A DNA stretch of 64,000 nt from NCBI RefSeq assembly GCF_015904235.1, contig NZ_JADZLT010000049.1:310001-374000 (forward strand), read 5' to 3'. A model generated the notes under the pieces. It saw only the letters and a list, made by a program, of their open reading frames with translations, searched no databases and had not been told where the DNA came from. The stretch's first letter is position 1. Each line of letters begins with the position of its first letter. Source of the stretch: Methylobrevis albus. Lineage in GTDB: Bacteria > Pseudomonadota > Alphaproteobacteria > Rhizobiales > Pleomorphomonadaceae. This document shows positions 25,882 through 33,568 of this stretch, piece by piece. Position numbers and translations under genes: made by a program.

Positions 25882-26847
25882 ATGACACTTCAGACCCATG
25901 GCGACCAGAAATACAACGCCGGAAGCCTCGTCGGCCGGGCCGCCGAGTGGGAGGCCTTGCGCGTCGAACACCGACGGGTTTCGCCGGGGCGACAACAGTG
26001 CGTCAGGCCGGCCTGCACGGAGTTTCTCCACATCCTGTCGGGCCACGCCCACGTCAGACGGATTGGCAACGGGCAGCGGCAGGAAGGTCTGGCGTTGCCC
26101 GGAACGAGCTGGCTGGTTCCGGCCGGAACAGAGGAAACGCTGCTGGAGCTCGACGGTCCGGCCGAGTGCCTGATCGTCTTTCTGCCCGCGGAGGTGCTGG
26201 AGGGCAGCGCGCTCGCCGAGTTCGGACTCGACCCGGCCCGGTCGTCGCTCGCCTATGCCGCGGCCATTGCCGATCCGGCTCTCTCCCACCTCGGCGCAGG
26301 CTTTCGCAGCCTGCTCGGCCGGGCCGGCGCTCCGCCGGACAGGCTCTTTGCCGAAGGTCTGAAGGTGGCGCTCTCGGCCCATCTCGTCGGGCATTACCGC
26401 CGCGAAAGCTGGCGCCCCGCCGAACGGGACCGGACACTCGACCCGATACGGCTGCGGCGCGTGTTCGACCTGATCGAGGATCGCCTCTCCGAACCGCTGT
26501 CGCTCGAAGACCTCGCCGGCGCGGCCTGCCTCAGCCCGTTTCACTTCTCGCGCCTGTTCCAGAAGACGACCGGAAGGCCGCCGCACCGCTACCTCATGGA
26601 GCGCCGGATCGCGGCGGCGCGAACATTCCTTGCCGAGACCCGCCGCCCGCTGGCCGAAGTCGCGCTCGATGCGGGCTTCGGCAGCCAGGCGAACTTCACC
26701 AGGACATTCCGCAAGGCATCGGGTCTCACGCCCGGCGAATATCGCGCGCTGCACGCTCGCCGCATGCCCGATGCAGCGCGTGCGAAGGCAACATCTGCCG
26801 CCAACACGGCAAGCGCTCGAAAGACCGGAGACAGCCTCGCGCTTTAG
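25882..26847 (+). CDS. AraC-family transcriptional regulator
   Basis: The 321-residue product has an N-terminal AraC-binding/cupin-like sensor (residues about 30-130: CTEFLHILSGHAHV, LALPGTSWLVPAGTEETLLE) and a C-terminal two-HTH domain from about residue 200: LSLEDLAGAACLSPFHFSRLFQ and PLAEVALDAGFGSQANFTRTF, then FRKASGLTPGEYR. The ATG at 25882 is chosen because homologous sequence begins there. It precedes the secreted hydrolase by 62 bases and is the probable regulator of the hydrolase-MFS-DJ-1-AKR series. Confidence 0.85.
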   Translation: MTLQTHGDQKYNAGSLVGRAAEWEALRVEHRRVSPGRQQCVRPACTEFLHILSGHAHVRRIGNGQRQEGLALPGTSWLVPAGTEETLLELDGPAECLIVFLPAEVLEGSALAEFGLDPARSSLAYAAAIADPALSHLGAGFRSLLGRAGAPPDRLFAEGLKVALSAHLVGHYRRESWRPAERDRTLDPIRLRRVFDLIEDRLSEPLSLEDLAGAACLSPFHFSRLFQKTTGRPPHRYLMERRIAAARTFLAETRRPLAEVALDAGFGSQANFTRTFRKASGLTPGEYRALHARRMPDAARAKATSAANTASARKTGDSLAL

Positions 26848-26909
26848 GGAAGAGGCGATCGGGGCCGCCGCGTTCCTGCGGCATGCCCGTCTCGAAGCGA
26901 GGAAAGCCG

Positions 26910-27668
26910 ATGTCCTTGAAACAGACCATTGCCGCCGCCGCCCTGTCGACGACCGGGCTCGTCTCCGCCGCTCTGGCGCAGGACCGGCCGGTCATCATCC
27001 TCGTGCATGGTGCCTGGGCCAACGGCTCGAGCTGGGAGCGGGTGGTGCCGATGCTGCAGGCCGAGGGGCTGACCGTTCATGCGGTCCACAATTCCGCCGC
27101 CTCCTTCGAGAGCGATGTGGCCGCGACGCGCCGCGTCATCGATGATCAGCCGGGGGCCGTCATCCTCGTCGGCCATTCCTATGGTGGCGCCGTCATCACC
27201 GAGGCCGGCACCAACGACAAGGTACGCGCACTCGTCTATGTCGCCGCCTTTGCCCCGGCCGCAGGCGAATCCGTCAACAGCATCGTCGGCCAGCACGGAC
27301 AGCCGGTCTGGTTCGGCGAAATCCATGCCGATGCGGGCGGCTATCTGACCTGGGCCAGCGAAGGCATGGCGAAGTATTTCGCGCCGGATCTGCCGGCCGG
27401 CGAGTCCGCGCTTCTGGCCGCCGTGCAGGCACCGCTCTTTGCCGGCGCGTTCGACGGCAAGGTCAGCCGTCCGGCCTTCGCCGAGAAGCCGAGCTGGTTC
27501 CTGATCGCCGATCAGGACCAGATCATCCCGCCGCCGCTGCAGCAGTTCTTCGCCGCGCGTATGGGGGCGACGGTGAAGCACGCCGCCGCCAGCCATGCCG
27601 TCATTCTTTCGCAGCCCGGCGCCGTCGCCGAGGCGATCCTCGCGGCCGTGGGCGGGTCCACCGAATAG
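26910..27668 (+). CDS. Secreted alpha/beta hydrolase
   Basis: The 252-residue protein begins with a signal peptide (AAAALSTTGLVSAALAQ, cleaved about residue 23) and shows the alpha/beta hydrolase plan: oxyanion HGAWANGSSW, nucleophile elbow VGHSYGGAV (Ser at about residue 96), acid in LIADQDQIIP and catalytic His in ASHAVIL. It matches the small esterase group annotated as alpha/beta fold hydrolase, substrate unknown. AGGAAA precedes ATG 26910. It follows the AraC gene closely and is separated from the MFS gene by a strong terminator. Confidence 0.85.
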   Translation: MSLKQTIAAAALSTTGLVSAALAQDRPVIILVHGAWANGSSWERVVPMLQAEGLTVHAVHNSAASFESDVAATRRVIDDQPGAVILVGHSYGGAVITEAGTNDKVRALVYVAAFAPAAGESVNSIVGQHGQPVWFGEIHADAGGYLTWASEGMAKYFAPDLPAGESALLAAVQAPLFAGAFDGKVSRPAFAEKPSWFLIADQDQIIPPPLQQFFAARMGATVKHAAASHAVILSQPGAVAEAILAAVGGSTE

Positions 27669-27734
27669 ACGGCCGACCGATCGACCGATCCGTTCCGGGT
27701 TGCAGCCCGGCGCCCTCCCACGCCGCGCGCCCTG

Positions 27735-27769
27735 AGCCGGCGGCGTTCTCCCCGCCGCCGGCTCCTTTT
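27735..27769 (+). terminator. Rho-independent terminator after the hydrolase gene
   Basis: AGCCGGCGGCG (27735-27745) pairs exactly with CGCCGCCGGCT (27753-27763), an 11-bp stem with a 7-base loop, followed by CCTTTT. It lies 66 bases after the hydrolase stop and 35 before the MFS start. Confidence 0.8.
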
Positions 27770-27804
27770 CGCCGCCCGTTTTCGACATCCGGAGGACCAG
27801 CCGC

Positions 27805-29052
27805 ATGTCCCTGCCGTCCGAAAGCCACCCGACCGCCTCCGCCACGACGGTCCCCGGCCGGAGCACCGCCGCGTCCCGCGCCGGGGAGACGAGGCGCCGC
27901 GCGACCCTTCCGGGCCTCCTCGCCCTTGCGCTCGGCACCTTCTGCATCGGCACGACCGAGTTTGCCAGTATGGGCATGATCCAGCTTTTCACGGCCGATC
28001 TCGGCATCGACCTGCCGACGGCGACGCACGCGATCACCGCCTATGCGATCGGCGTCGTGGTCGGCGCGCCGGCGCTGACCCTCGCGGCGGCACGATGGAA
28101 CCGGCGCAGCCTTCTCCTCGCGCTGATCGCCGTCTTCGTGCTCGGCAACATCCTCTCGGCCTTTGCGGCAAGCATCGGCGGACTTGCCGTGGCACGCTTC
28201 GTCAGCGGCCTGCCGCAGGGGGCGTATTTCGGCGCCGGCGCGGTCGTTGCCTCGTATCTTCTGGGGCCGGGGCGTTCCGGCTTCGCCTTCGCCATCGTGA
28301 TGACGGGGCTGACGGTCGCGACCATCGCCGGCGCGCCGATGGCGACCTGGCTCGGTCAGACGATCGGCTGGCGCCAGACCTATCTCGGCATTGCGGCCAT
28401 GGGCTGTCTGTCCCTCGCCGCGCTCTGGAGCTTCGTGCCGCACTGCACGGCGCTGGGCGGGGCGTCGATCAGCCACGAACTCGCCGCCATGCGCCGGTTC
28501 CGCGTCTGGCTGATGATGGCCGTGGCGGCCCTCGGCATCGCCAGCATTTTTGCGGTCTACACCTTCATCGCGCCCTTCGTGACCGATCTCATCGCGGCGC
28601 CGCCTGAGATGATCCCGATCGCGCTGGCGCTCTTCGGCGTCGGGATGACGGCGGGCAACCTCGTCGGCGGCCGCCTCGCCGACCGGCATCCGGATCGTGG
28701 CCTGATCTTCGGATACGCCAGCGCGCTCGCGGTGCTGGTCCTGCTCGGCGTCTGGGGCGGGTCCACCTGGGTGTTCTATCCGGCCATGTTCGGCGTCGGT
28801 GCGACGACGATGGCGGCGATCCCGTCCATCCAGGTTCGCCTGACCGGCCTTGCACCGGAGAGCGCCACCTTGATGGGGGCCCTGAACCTTGCCTCCCTCA
28901 ACGTTGCCAATGCACTCGGCGCCTGGGCGGGCGGGCTCACCATCGGCGCCGGTCTCGGCCTCCTGTCGACGGTCTGGGCCGGCTTTGCGCTGACGGCCTC
29001 GGGGCTCGCCCTGTTTCTGGCGATCCGGCGCGGCCTGCCACGGCCGGAATGA
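27805..29052 (+). CDS. MFS transporter (DHA1/AraJ-like efflux)
   Basis: The 415-residue transporter has 12 predicted helices; the first reads LPGLLALALGTFCIGTTEF, typical of the AraJ/YdhP sugar or drug efflux group, with ARFVSGLPQGAYFGAG in helix 4 and GGRLADRHPDRG in the loop 8-9 position. GGAGGA lies about ten bases before ATG 27805. The next gene, DJ-1/PfpI-like, begins 27 bases after its stop, so they are probably cotranscribed. Substrate unknown. Confidence 0.8.
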   Translation: MSLPSESHPTASATTVPGRSTAASRAGETRRRATLPGLLALALGTFCIGTTEFASMGMIQLFTADLGIDLPTATHAITAYAIGVVVGAPALTLAAARWNRRSLLLALIAVFVLGNILSAFAASIGGLAVARFVSGLPQGAYFGAGAVVASYLLGPGRSGFAFAIVMTGLTVATIAGAPMATWLGQTIGWRQTYLGIAAMGCLSLAALWSFVPHCTALGGASISHELAAMRRFRVWLMMAVAALGIASIFAVYTFIAPFVTDLIAAPPEMIPIALALFGVGMTAGNLVGGRLADRHPDRGLIFGYASALAVLVLLGVWGGSTWVFYPAMFGVGATTMAAIPSIQVRLTGLAPESATLMGALNLASLNVANALGAWAGGLTIGAGLGLLSTVWAGFALTASGLALFLAIRRGLPRPE

Positions 29053-29079
29053 TCGCCCTCCACCGCAAGGACCGCCCCG

Positions 29080-29742
29080 ATGTCCAGCATCCTTTTCATT
29101 CTCACCAGTCACGGCCACCTGCTCGACGGCACGGCGACCGGTCTATGGCTCGAAGAATTCGCCGTGCCGTGGCTCGCCCTGACCGAGGCGGGCCACGCGG
29201 TCACGGTCGCCTCGGTGACGGGCGCCGAGGTGCCGCTCGACCCGCGGAGCGTGCCGACCGGCGACAAGGCCGCCGCCTGGTCCCGGCCTCTCGCCGCGCT
29301 TGCGGGCCCTCCGGCCTTCGACATGTTGCCGGAAGCGGATTTCGACGCCGTCTTCCTGCCGGGCGGGCACGGCACGATGTTCGACATGCCGTTCAATCGC
29401 CGGCTGCACGATCTTCTGTTCCGCTTCGACGAGAGCGGGCGCCTCATCGCGGCGATCTGCCATGCGCCCGCCGTCTTCGTCGGCATGCGACGGCCCGATG
29501 GCACCCCCTTCATCGCAGGCCGCAAGATCGCCGCCTTCACCGATGCCGAGGAGAGGTCGGGACACAGCGAGGCCAACGTGCCGTTCCTGCTCGAGACGCG
29601 CCTGAAGGAGCTCGGCGCCTGGCATGTCGCGGCCGGAACCTTCGCCTCCCATACGGTCGCGGACGGACGCCTTCTGACCGGCCAGAATCCGCAATCCTCC
29701 GCGCAACTGGCAGGTCTCGTCCTTGCCCGGCTCCGCTCATGA
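29080..29742 (+). CDS. DJ-1/PfpI-family (type 1 glutamine-amidotransferase-like) protein
   Basis: The 220-residue protein belongs to the DJ-1/PfpI superfamily of the larger Hsp31/YhbO type: FLPGGHGTMFDMP (about residues 92-104) and the nucleophile elbow AAICHAPAVF with Cys near residue 127, then an EANVPFLLE region and FASHTVADGRLLTGQNPQSS. These act as chaperones or glyoxalase III-like enzymes protecting against electrophiles. Its stop overlaps a possible ATG of the aldo-keto reductase. The pairing of both with efflux and a hydrolase suggests a reactive-compound response. Confidence 0.85.
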   Translation: MSSILFILTSHGHLLDGTATGLWLEEFAVPWLALTEAGHAVTVASVTGAEVPLDPRSVPTGDKAAAWSRPLAALAGPPAFDMLPEADFDAVFLPGGHGTMFDMPFNRRLHDLLFRFDESGRLIAAICHAPAVFVGMRRPDGTPFIAGRKIAAFTDAEERSGHSEANVPFLLETRLKELGAWHVAAGTFASHTVADGRLLTGQNPQSSAQLAGLVLARLRS

Positions 29743-29753
29743 AGGACTTCGCC

Positions 29754-30764
29754 ATGAAATTGAGTGACATCATTCCCGGCCGGATCGGTTTCGGCTCAGC
29801 GCCGCTCGGCAACATGTTCCGTGCCATCCCCGACGCCGAGGCCGAGGCGACCGTGAATGCCGCCTGGGACGCCGGCATCCGCTATTACGACACGGCGCCC
29901 TTCTATGGCGCTGGTCTCGCCGAGTTGCGCCTCGGCGAAATGCTCGCGGGCAAGCCGAGGTCGGAGTTCGTGCTCAGCAGCAAGGTCGGACGGATCGTTC
30001 TCGATGAGATCGAGGATGTCTCCGAGCGCGACTTCGGTGAAAAGGGCGAGGTCTTCCGCCATGGCCGGCCCAACCGGATCGTCAATGACTATTCGGCCGA
30101 TGGGACGCTGAGATCGATCGAGGACAGCCTCGCCCGGCTCAGGACGGACCGGATCGAGATCGTCTTCGTCCACGATGTCGCCCAGGATTTTTACCTCGAC
30201 GAGTGGCTGTCGGTGTTCGAGACCGCCCGCAAGGGCGCCTTCCGCACCCTTGACCGGCTGCGCGACGAGGGTGTGATCAAGGCATGGGGGCTCGGCGTCA
30301 ACCGCGTCGAGCCGATCGAACTGCTGCTTGCCCTCGACGAGCCCCGCCCCGACGGCTTTCTCCTCGCCGGACGCTATACGCTTCTCGATCACGATCGCGC
30401 CCTGCAACGGGTGATGCCCGCCGTCGTCGAGGCGGGGCTGGAGATCGTATCCGGCGGCCCTTACAGCTCCGGCGCACTGGTGGGCGGCCCGAACTTCGAA
30501 TATGCCCCCGTCACGCCCGCGATCCGCGAGAAGGTCGACCGTATCGGCGACCTCACGCGACGGCATGACATTTCGGTCAAGGCGGCCGGGCTGCAGTTCG
30601 TCCTTGCCCATCCCGCCGTTGCCGCAGCCATCCCTGGCGCCAGCAAACCGCAGCGAATTGAAGAGGATCGGGCGGCGTTCGAACAAGAGATCCCGGCCGG
30701 CTTCTGGAAGGACCTGCGCGCCGCGGGGCTGATCCACCCCGATGCGCCGCTGCCGTCGAACTAG
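29754..30764 (+). CDS. Aldo-keto reductase (pyridoxal/fucose dehydrogenase-like)
   Basis: The 336-residue TIM-barrel enzyme shows the AKR catalytic set: Asp in YYDTAPFYG, Tyr in that same segment, Lys in LSSKVGR and His in VFVHDVAQD. GFGSAPLGNMF, RTLDRLRDEGVIKAWGLGVN and the late VAAAIPGASKPQRI agree with the pyridoxal 4-dehydrogenase/L-fucose dehydrogenase subgroup. ATG 29754 has AAGGA seven bases upstream; the in-frame ATG 29739, overlapping the previous stop (ATGA), is the alternative. It is the last gene of the accessory series. Confidence 0.85.
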   Translation: MKLSDIIPGRIGFGSAPLGNMFRAIPDAEAEATVNAAWDAGIRYYDTAPFYGAGLAELRLGEMLAGKPRSEFVLSSKVGRIVLDEIEDVSERDFGEKGEVFRHGRPNRIVNDYSADGTLRSIEDSLARLRTDRIEIVFVHDVAQDFYLDEWLSVFETARKGAFRTLDRLRDEGVIKAWGLGVNRVEPIELLLALDEPRPDGFLLAGRYTLLDHDRALQRVMPAVVEAGLEIVSGGPYSSGALVGGPNFEYAPVTPAIREKVDRIGDLTRRHDISVKAAGLQFVLAHPAVAAAIPGASKPQRIEEDRAAFEQEIPAGFWKDLRAAGLIHPDAPLPSN

Positions 30765-30985
30765 ATTCGAGGTCCGGGCCCTCGCCGGATTAGATCGCGT
30801 AGGGCCGAACAGCGACCGGGTCGCGATCACGTCTGTTCAGACCGGGGACATGACCGACGGGTGTTCCGGGACATCATCGACAGTTCTCGCTGGCTGGATT
30901 CGGTTCTTGAGGGAGGCCGTCCATGCCGTGGCAGGCGTTGTCGGTTGTGGAGCAGCGACGGGAATTCGTTCGTCTGCGATGCAGG

Positions 30986-31025
30986 AATGGCGAACCGGCG
31001 GGGGTCGTGCCGCCGGTTCGCCATT
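30986..31025. repeat. 16-bp perfect inverted repeat
   Basis: AATGGCGAACCGGCGG (30986-31001) and CCGCCGGTTCGCCATT (31010-31025) flank eight bases. The integrase remnant ends in the outer right arm. It could be a hairpin insertion or an element end. Confidence 0.7.
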
Positions 31026-31230
31026 CATCCGCACACCGCCTGCAACCGCGCCGAGCCGGCGCCGCCAAACCGATACTTCCAGCGCCAAAGGCGCGACCCG
31101 TTCGCGTTGACCAGCACATGGAGGCCACCGCCGTCGACCATCTTGTCGGCCTTGGCCTCGCCCTTGGCGCTGCGGATCGACGTGTTGGGGGTATCGCCCT
31201 TGGCGGTATCGGCTCGATACCCCCAGAAAT
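31025..31230 (-). pseudogene. Truncated tyrosine integrase, N-terminal DUF4102 fragment
   Basis: The minus-strand frame ending at TGA 31025-31027 reads SIRSAKGEAKADKMVDGGGL, then HVLVNANGSRLWRWKYRFGG and soon a stop. This is the opening of the P4-type integrase arm-binding domain (family pattern: lsDGGGLyLlV-x-x-xGsKlWrfrYRf-G). Homology ends abruptly after YRFGG; the core-binding and catalytic R-H-R-Y parts are missing. The gene would have been read away from the tRNA-Thr gene 120 bases off, the usual layout for an element integrated in a tRNA 3' end. The left limit of the frame is uncertain. Confidence 0.65.
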
Positions 31231-31349
31231 ACCCCCAATCCCGCCGGATGCAAACGAACGTCCCCGGCCTTTGCTGGACGCAAAAAGTCCGGAAATTGGC
31301 GCTAAGCCATTGAATTTTGGATGGTATTGGACGACTTGGGAGGGGGAAA

Positions 31350-31425
31350 TGGTGCCGCTTACAGGACTCGAACCTGTGACCCCATCATTACGAATGATGT
31401 GCTCTACCAACTGAGCTAAAGCGGC
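31350..31425 (-). tRNA. tRNA-Thr (anticodon CGT)
   Basis: Read on the minus strand, the 76 bases fold as a cloverleaf: acceptor GCCGCTT/AAGCGGC, D-arm GCTC...GAGC, anticodon stem CATCA/TGATG with loop TTCGTAA, T-arm ACAGG-TTCGAGT-CCTGT and an encoded CCA. Anticodon CGT reads ACG. Its 3' end faces the integrase remnant, so it was probably the attachment site. Confidence 0.95.
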
Positions 31426-31546
31426 GATCCGATGCGGGGCGCGGGGGGCCCCTCGGATATGGGCGGCTTGATAGCCGCAATGCGCGTGGAATTCAAGCGC
31501 CGAACGTGTGGCCGGTTCTGGCGGGGCGGCGGCAGTGCCCGTCGGC

Positions 31547-31582
31547 GCCCCCGACCGCCGGCGGGGGCCGGCGGTCGGGGGC
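31547..31582 (-). terminator. GC-rich hairpin after hemY
   Basis: GCCCCCGACCGCCGG (31547-31561) pairs fully with CCGGCGGTCGGGGGC (31568-31582): a 15-bp stem five bases past the hemY stop. There is no T-run, so it may act as a strong RNA end or processing barrier. Confidence 0.6.
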
Positions 31583-31586
31583 GGGA

Positions 31587-33461
31587 TCAGCTGTAGGCGG
31601 GTGCGGAGCGGGCGGGGGTGAAGTCGTCGTCGGCGGCGAGGGGGCCTGGGTCGTCGGGGCGGCGCTGCGTCGGCAGGTCGGCGGAGGCGGTGAGCACCGC
31701 CGACTGCGCCGGGCGGGGCGCGGGGCGGGACGCCTGGGTGGTCGCCTGCGGGCGTGCCGCGGGCTCGGGTCGAGCCGGTCCAGGGGCTGCCATTGCGGCG
31801 GTCATCGGGGCGGGCGCCGCCAGGGCTGCGGTCGCCGGGACGGTGGCGGCTGCGGCAGTGGCGGCTGCGGCGGGGAGCGGCGCGGGGGCGCCGGGCGGCA
31901 TGGCACCCGGGCGCGGCGTGTCGTCGGCCGCGACGTCGGCGGGCTTGCCGATGGCGGAACCGCCGCCGGTGCCGTTCCCCGGTCGCGGACCCTTGCCGAG
32001 GCCGCCGCCGTCGCCCGTGCCGGAGCCGGGGCCAGAGCTGGGGCCCATGCCTGAGCCGGACGGCGGGTCGGCCCGGTCGTCGGCGTCTTCGAGCGGCGGC
32101 ATCGCCGCGCGCGGCGGCTCCAGCGGCAGCATGGCGCGGTCGGCGAGGTCGGCGCCGTCGAGCGAGGTGCCGTCGCCGCGGGTCGCCGGCACCTTCCATT
32201 CATAGGCGTCGAGGCGGCCGGTCACCGGCGAGACCGGCGCCCACTCGTCGGAGGCGACGCCGTCGGCGATCCAGGTGGCGTCGGGGGCGGCGGTGACGGC
32301 GCGCGACAGCCATTCGCGCATGCGGCCGCGGTCGCCGTGCTCGGCTTCCTCGAGCTCGGCGAGCATCAGGCAGACGCGGCGGGTCGGCGCGAGCCGCAGG
32401 GCGCGGGTCAGCGCGTCGCGTGCTTCGGCCCACTCGTGCGCGTCGATCGCCTGACGGGCGACGGCGACGAGGCCCTCGATGCTGTTCGGACGCAGGGCGG
32501 CGAGGGATTTGGCGCGCTTCAGGCGATCGCGCGGCGCATCGCCCGGGCGGACGTGGGCGTAGACCTCGGCGATGTCGGGGTGCGGGCTCTGCTTCCAGGC
32601 GGCTTCCAGCACCTTCGACGCCTTGCGCAGGTCGCCGAAGCGCGACAGCAGGCGGCCGGCGGCGACGGCGGCGGGCACCAGTTCCGGCGCGAGGCGATGC
32701 GCCTCCAGCGCATTGGTGCGTGCCTTTTCAGGCTCGGAATCCTCGCACTGCAGGGCGCGGGCGGTGAGCAGCACGGCGCGCTGGCGGCGCGCCTCGCGCT
32801 TGTCGACGAGGCGGCTCGAGGCGCTCTGCTCGAGGGTCGCCAGCGCGCCCTCCCAGTCTTCCTCTGCCGACTGGAACTCGATCGTCGCCTGCCCGGCCCA
32901 GGGAATGCCGGGGGCGACTTTCATGGCTTCGGCGGCGTAATGGCGGGCGGCGTCGGCCTCGCCGGCGCGGGAGGCCTCGATGTAGAGGCCGCGCAGGCCG
33001 AGCAGCGCGGTTTCCGGGTTGTCGAGCATGCGGTTGAAGGCGGCGCGGGCGCGGTCGTCGGCGCCCTCGATCTGGGCGGCCTGGGCGTCGAGCAGGTGGA
33101 CGAGCGGCTCGCGGCCGCCGAGCAGCTTGCGCGCCTCGCCGGCATAGCGGTGGGCGAGGCGGGCGTCGCCGGCGCCGACGGCGATCATGCCGCGGCTCAG
33201 CGCGGCATAGCCGCGGTCGCGGCGCCGGGCGCGGAAATAGTCGCCGACGATCTTCGGCGAGCGCAGCACGCCCGAGAGAATCGCCCAGGCGAGCACCGCG
33301 GCGAGCGCGAAGAGGACGAGCGCCACCACGACCACCCGGGCGGAGGGGGCGATCTCGCCCCCCGGCCAGGCGACGGTGACGGCGAGCGGCACGCCGCCGA
33401 GCCAGTCGAGGGCGAGCACGGCGGCAAACAGTACCGCGATGGCGATCAACACCCGGATCAT
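31587..33461 (-). CDS. hemY: HemY-type TPR membrane protein
   Basis: The 624-residue protein has two N-terminal membrane helices (MIRVLIAIAVLFAAVLALDW and VVVVALVLFALAAVLAWAIL), the HemY_N motif SPKIVGDYFRARRRDRGYAALSRG, then TPR-like helices to about residue 400. The last 200 residues are Ala/Pro/Gly-rich low complexity, an unusually long disordered tail. HemY sits with the haem enzymes in many proteobacteria and is thought to organise late porphyrin steps at the inner membrane; it is not the protoporphyrinogen oxidase once given the same symbol. ATG 33461 follows GGGAG. It is the last gene of hemC-hemD-mic60-hemY. Confidence 0.85.
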   Translation of the reverse strand: MIRVLIAIAVLFAAVLALDWLGGVPLAVTVAWPGGEIAPSARVVVVALVLFALAAVLAWAILSGVLRSPKIVGDYFRARRRDRGYAALSRGMIAVGAGDARLAHRYAGEARKLLGGREPLVHLLDAQAAQIEGADDRARAAFNRMLDNPETALLGLRGLYIEASRAGEADAARHYAAEAMKVAPGIPWAGQATIEFQSAEEDWEGALATLEQSASSRLVDKREARRQRAVLLTARALQCEDSEPEKARTNALEAHRLAPELVPAAVAAGRLLSRFGDLRKASKVLEAAWKQSPHPDIAEVYAHVRPGDAPRDRLKRAKSLAALRPNSIEGLVAVARQAIDAHEWAEARDALTRALRLAPTRRVCLMLAELEEAEHGDRGRMREWLSRAVTAAPDATWIADGVASDEWAPVSPVTGRLDAYEWKVPATRGDGTSLDGADLADRAMLPLEPPRAAMPPLEDADDRADPPSGSGMGPSSGPGSGTGDGGGLGKGPRPGNGTGGGSAIGKPADVAADDTPRPGAMPPGAPAPLPAAAATAAAATVPATAALAAPAPMTAAMAAPGPARPEPAARPQATTQASRPAPRPAQSAVLTASADLPTQRRPDDPGPLAADDDFTPARSAPAYS

Positions 33462-33568
33462 CGTCCCGTCTCCCTTGCCGCGCGCCGGGGTCGATGCCCC
33501 TGCCGCGGTTGTCCCTCGTTGTGCCGGCTCCGTCCGTCGTCCGGCCCGACCGGGCCGGCGCGGCGGGG

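Larger units (their letters stand above)
30765..31349. other. Gap holding the scar of an integrated element
   Basis: The 585 bases between the aldo-keto reductase and tRNA-Thr contain an integrase start fragment (31025-31230, -), a 16-bp inverted repeat (30986-31025) and pairs of GGGGGTAT repeats (31190-31230, -) typical of the zone between a tRNA attachment site and an integrase gene. No intact gene. Confidence 0.55.
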
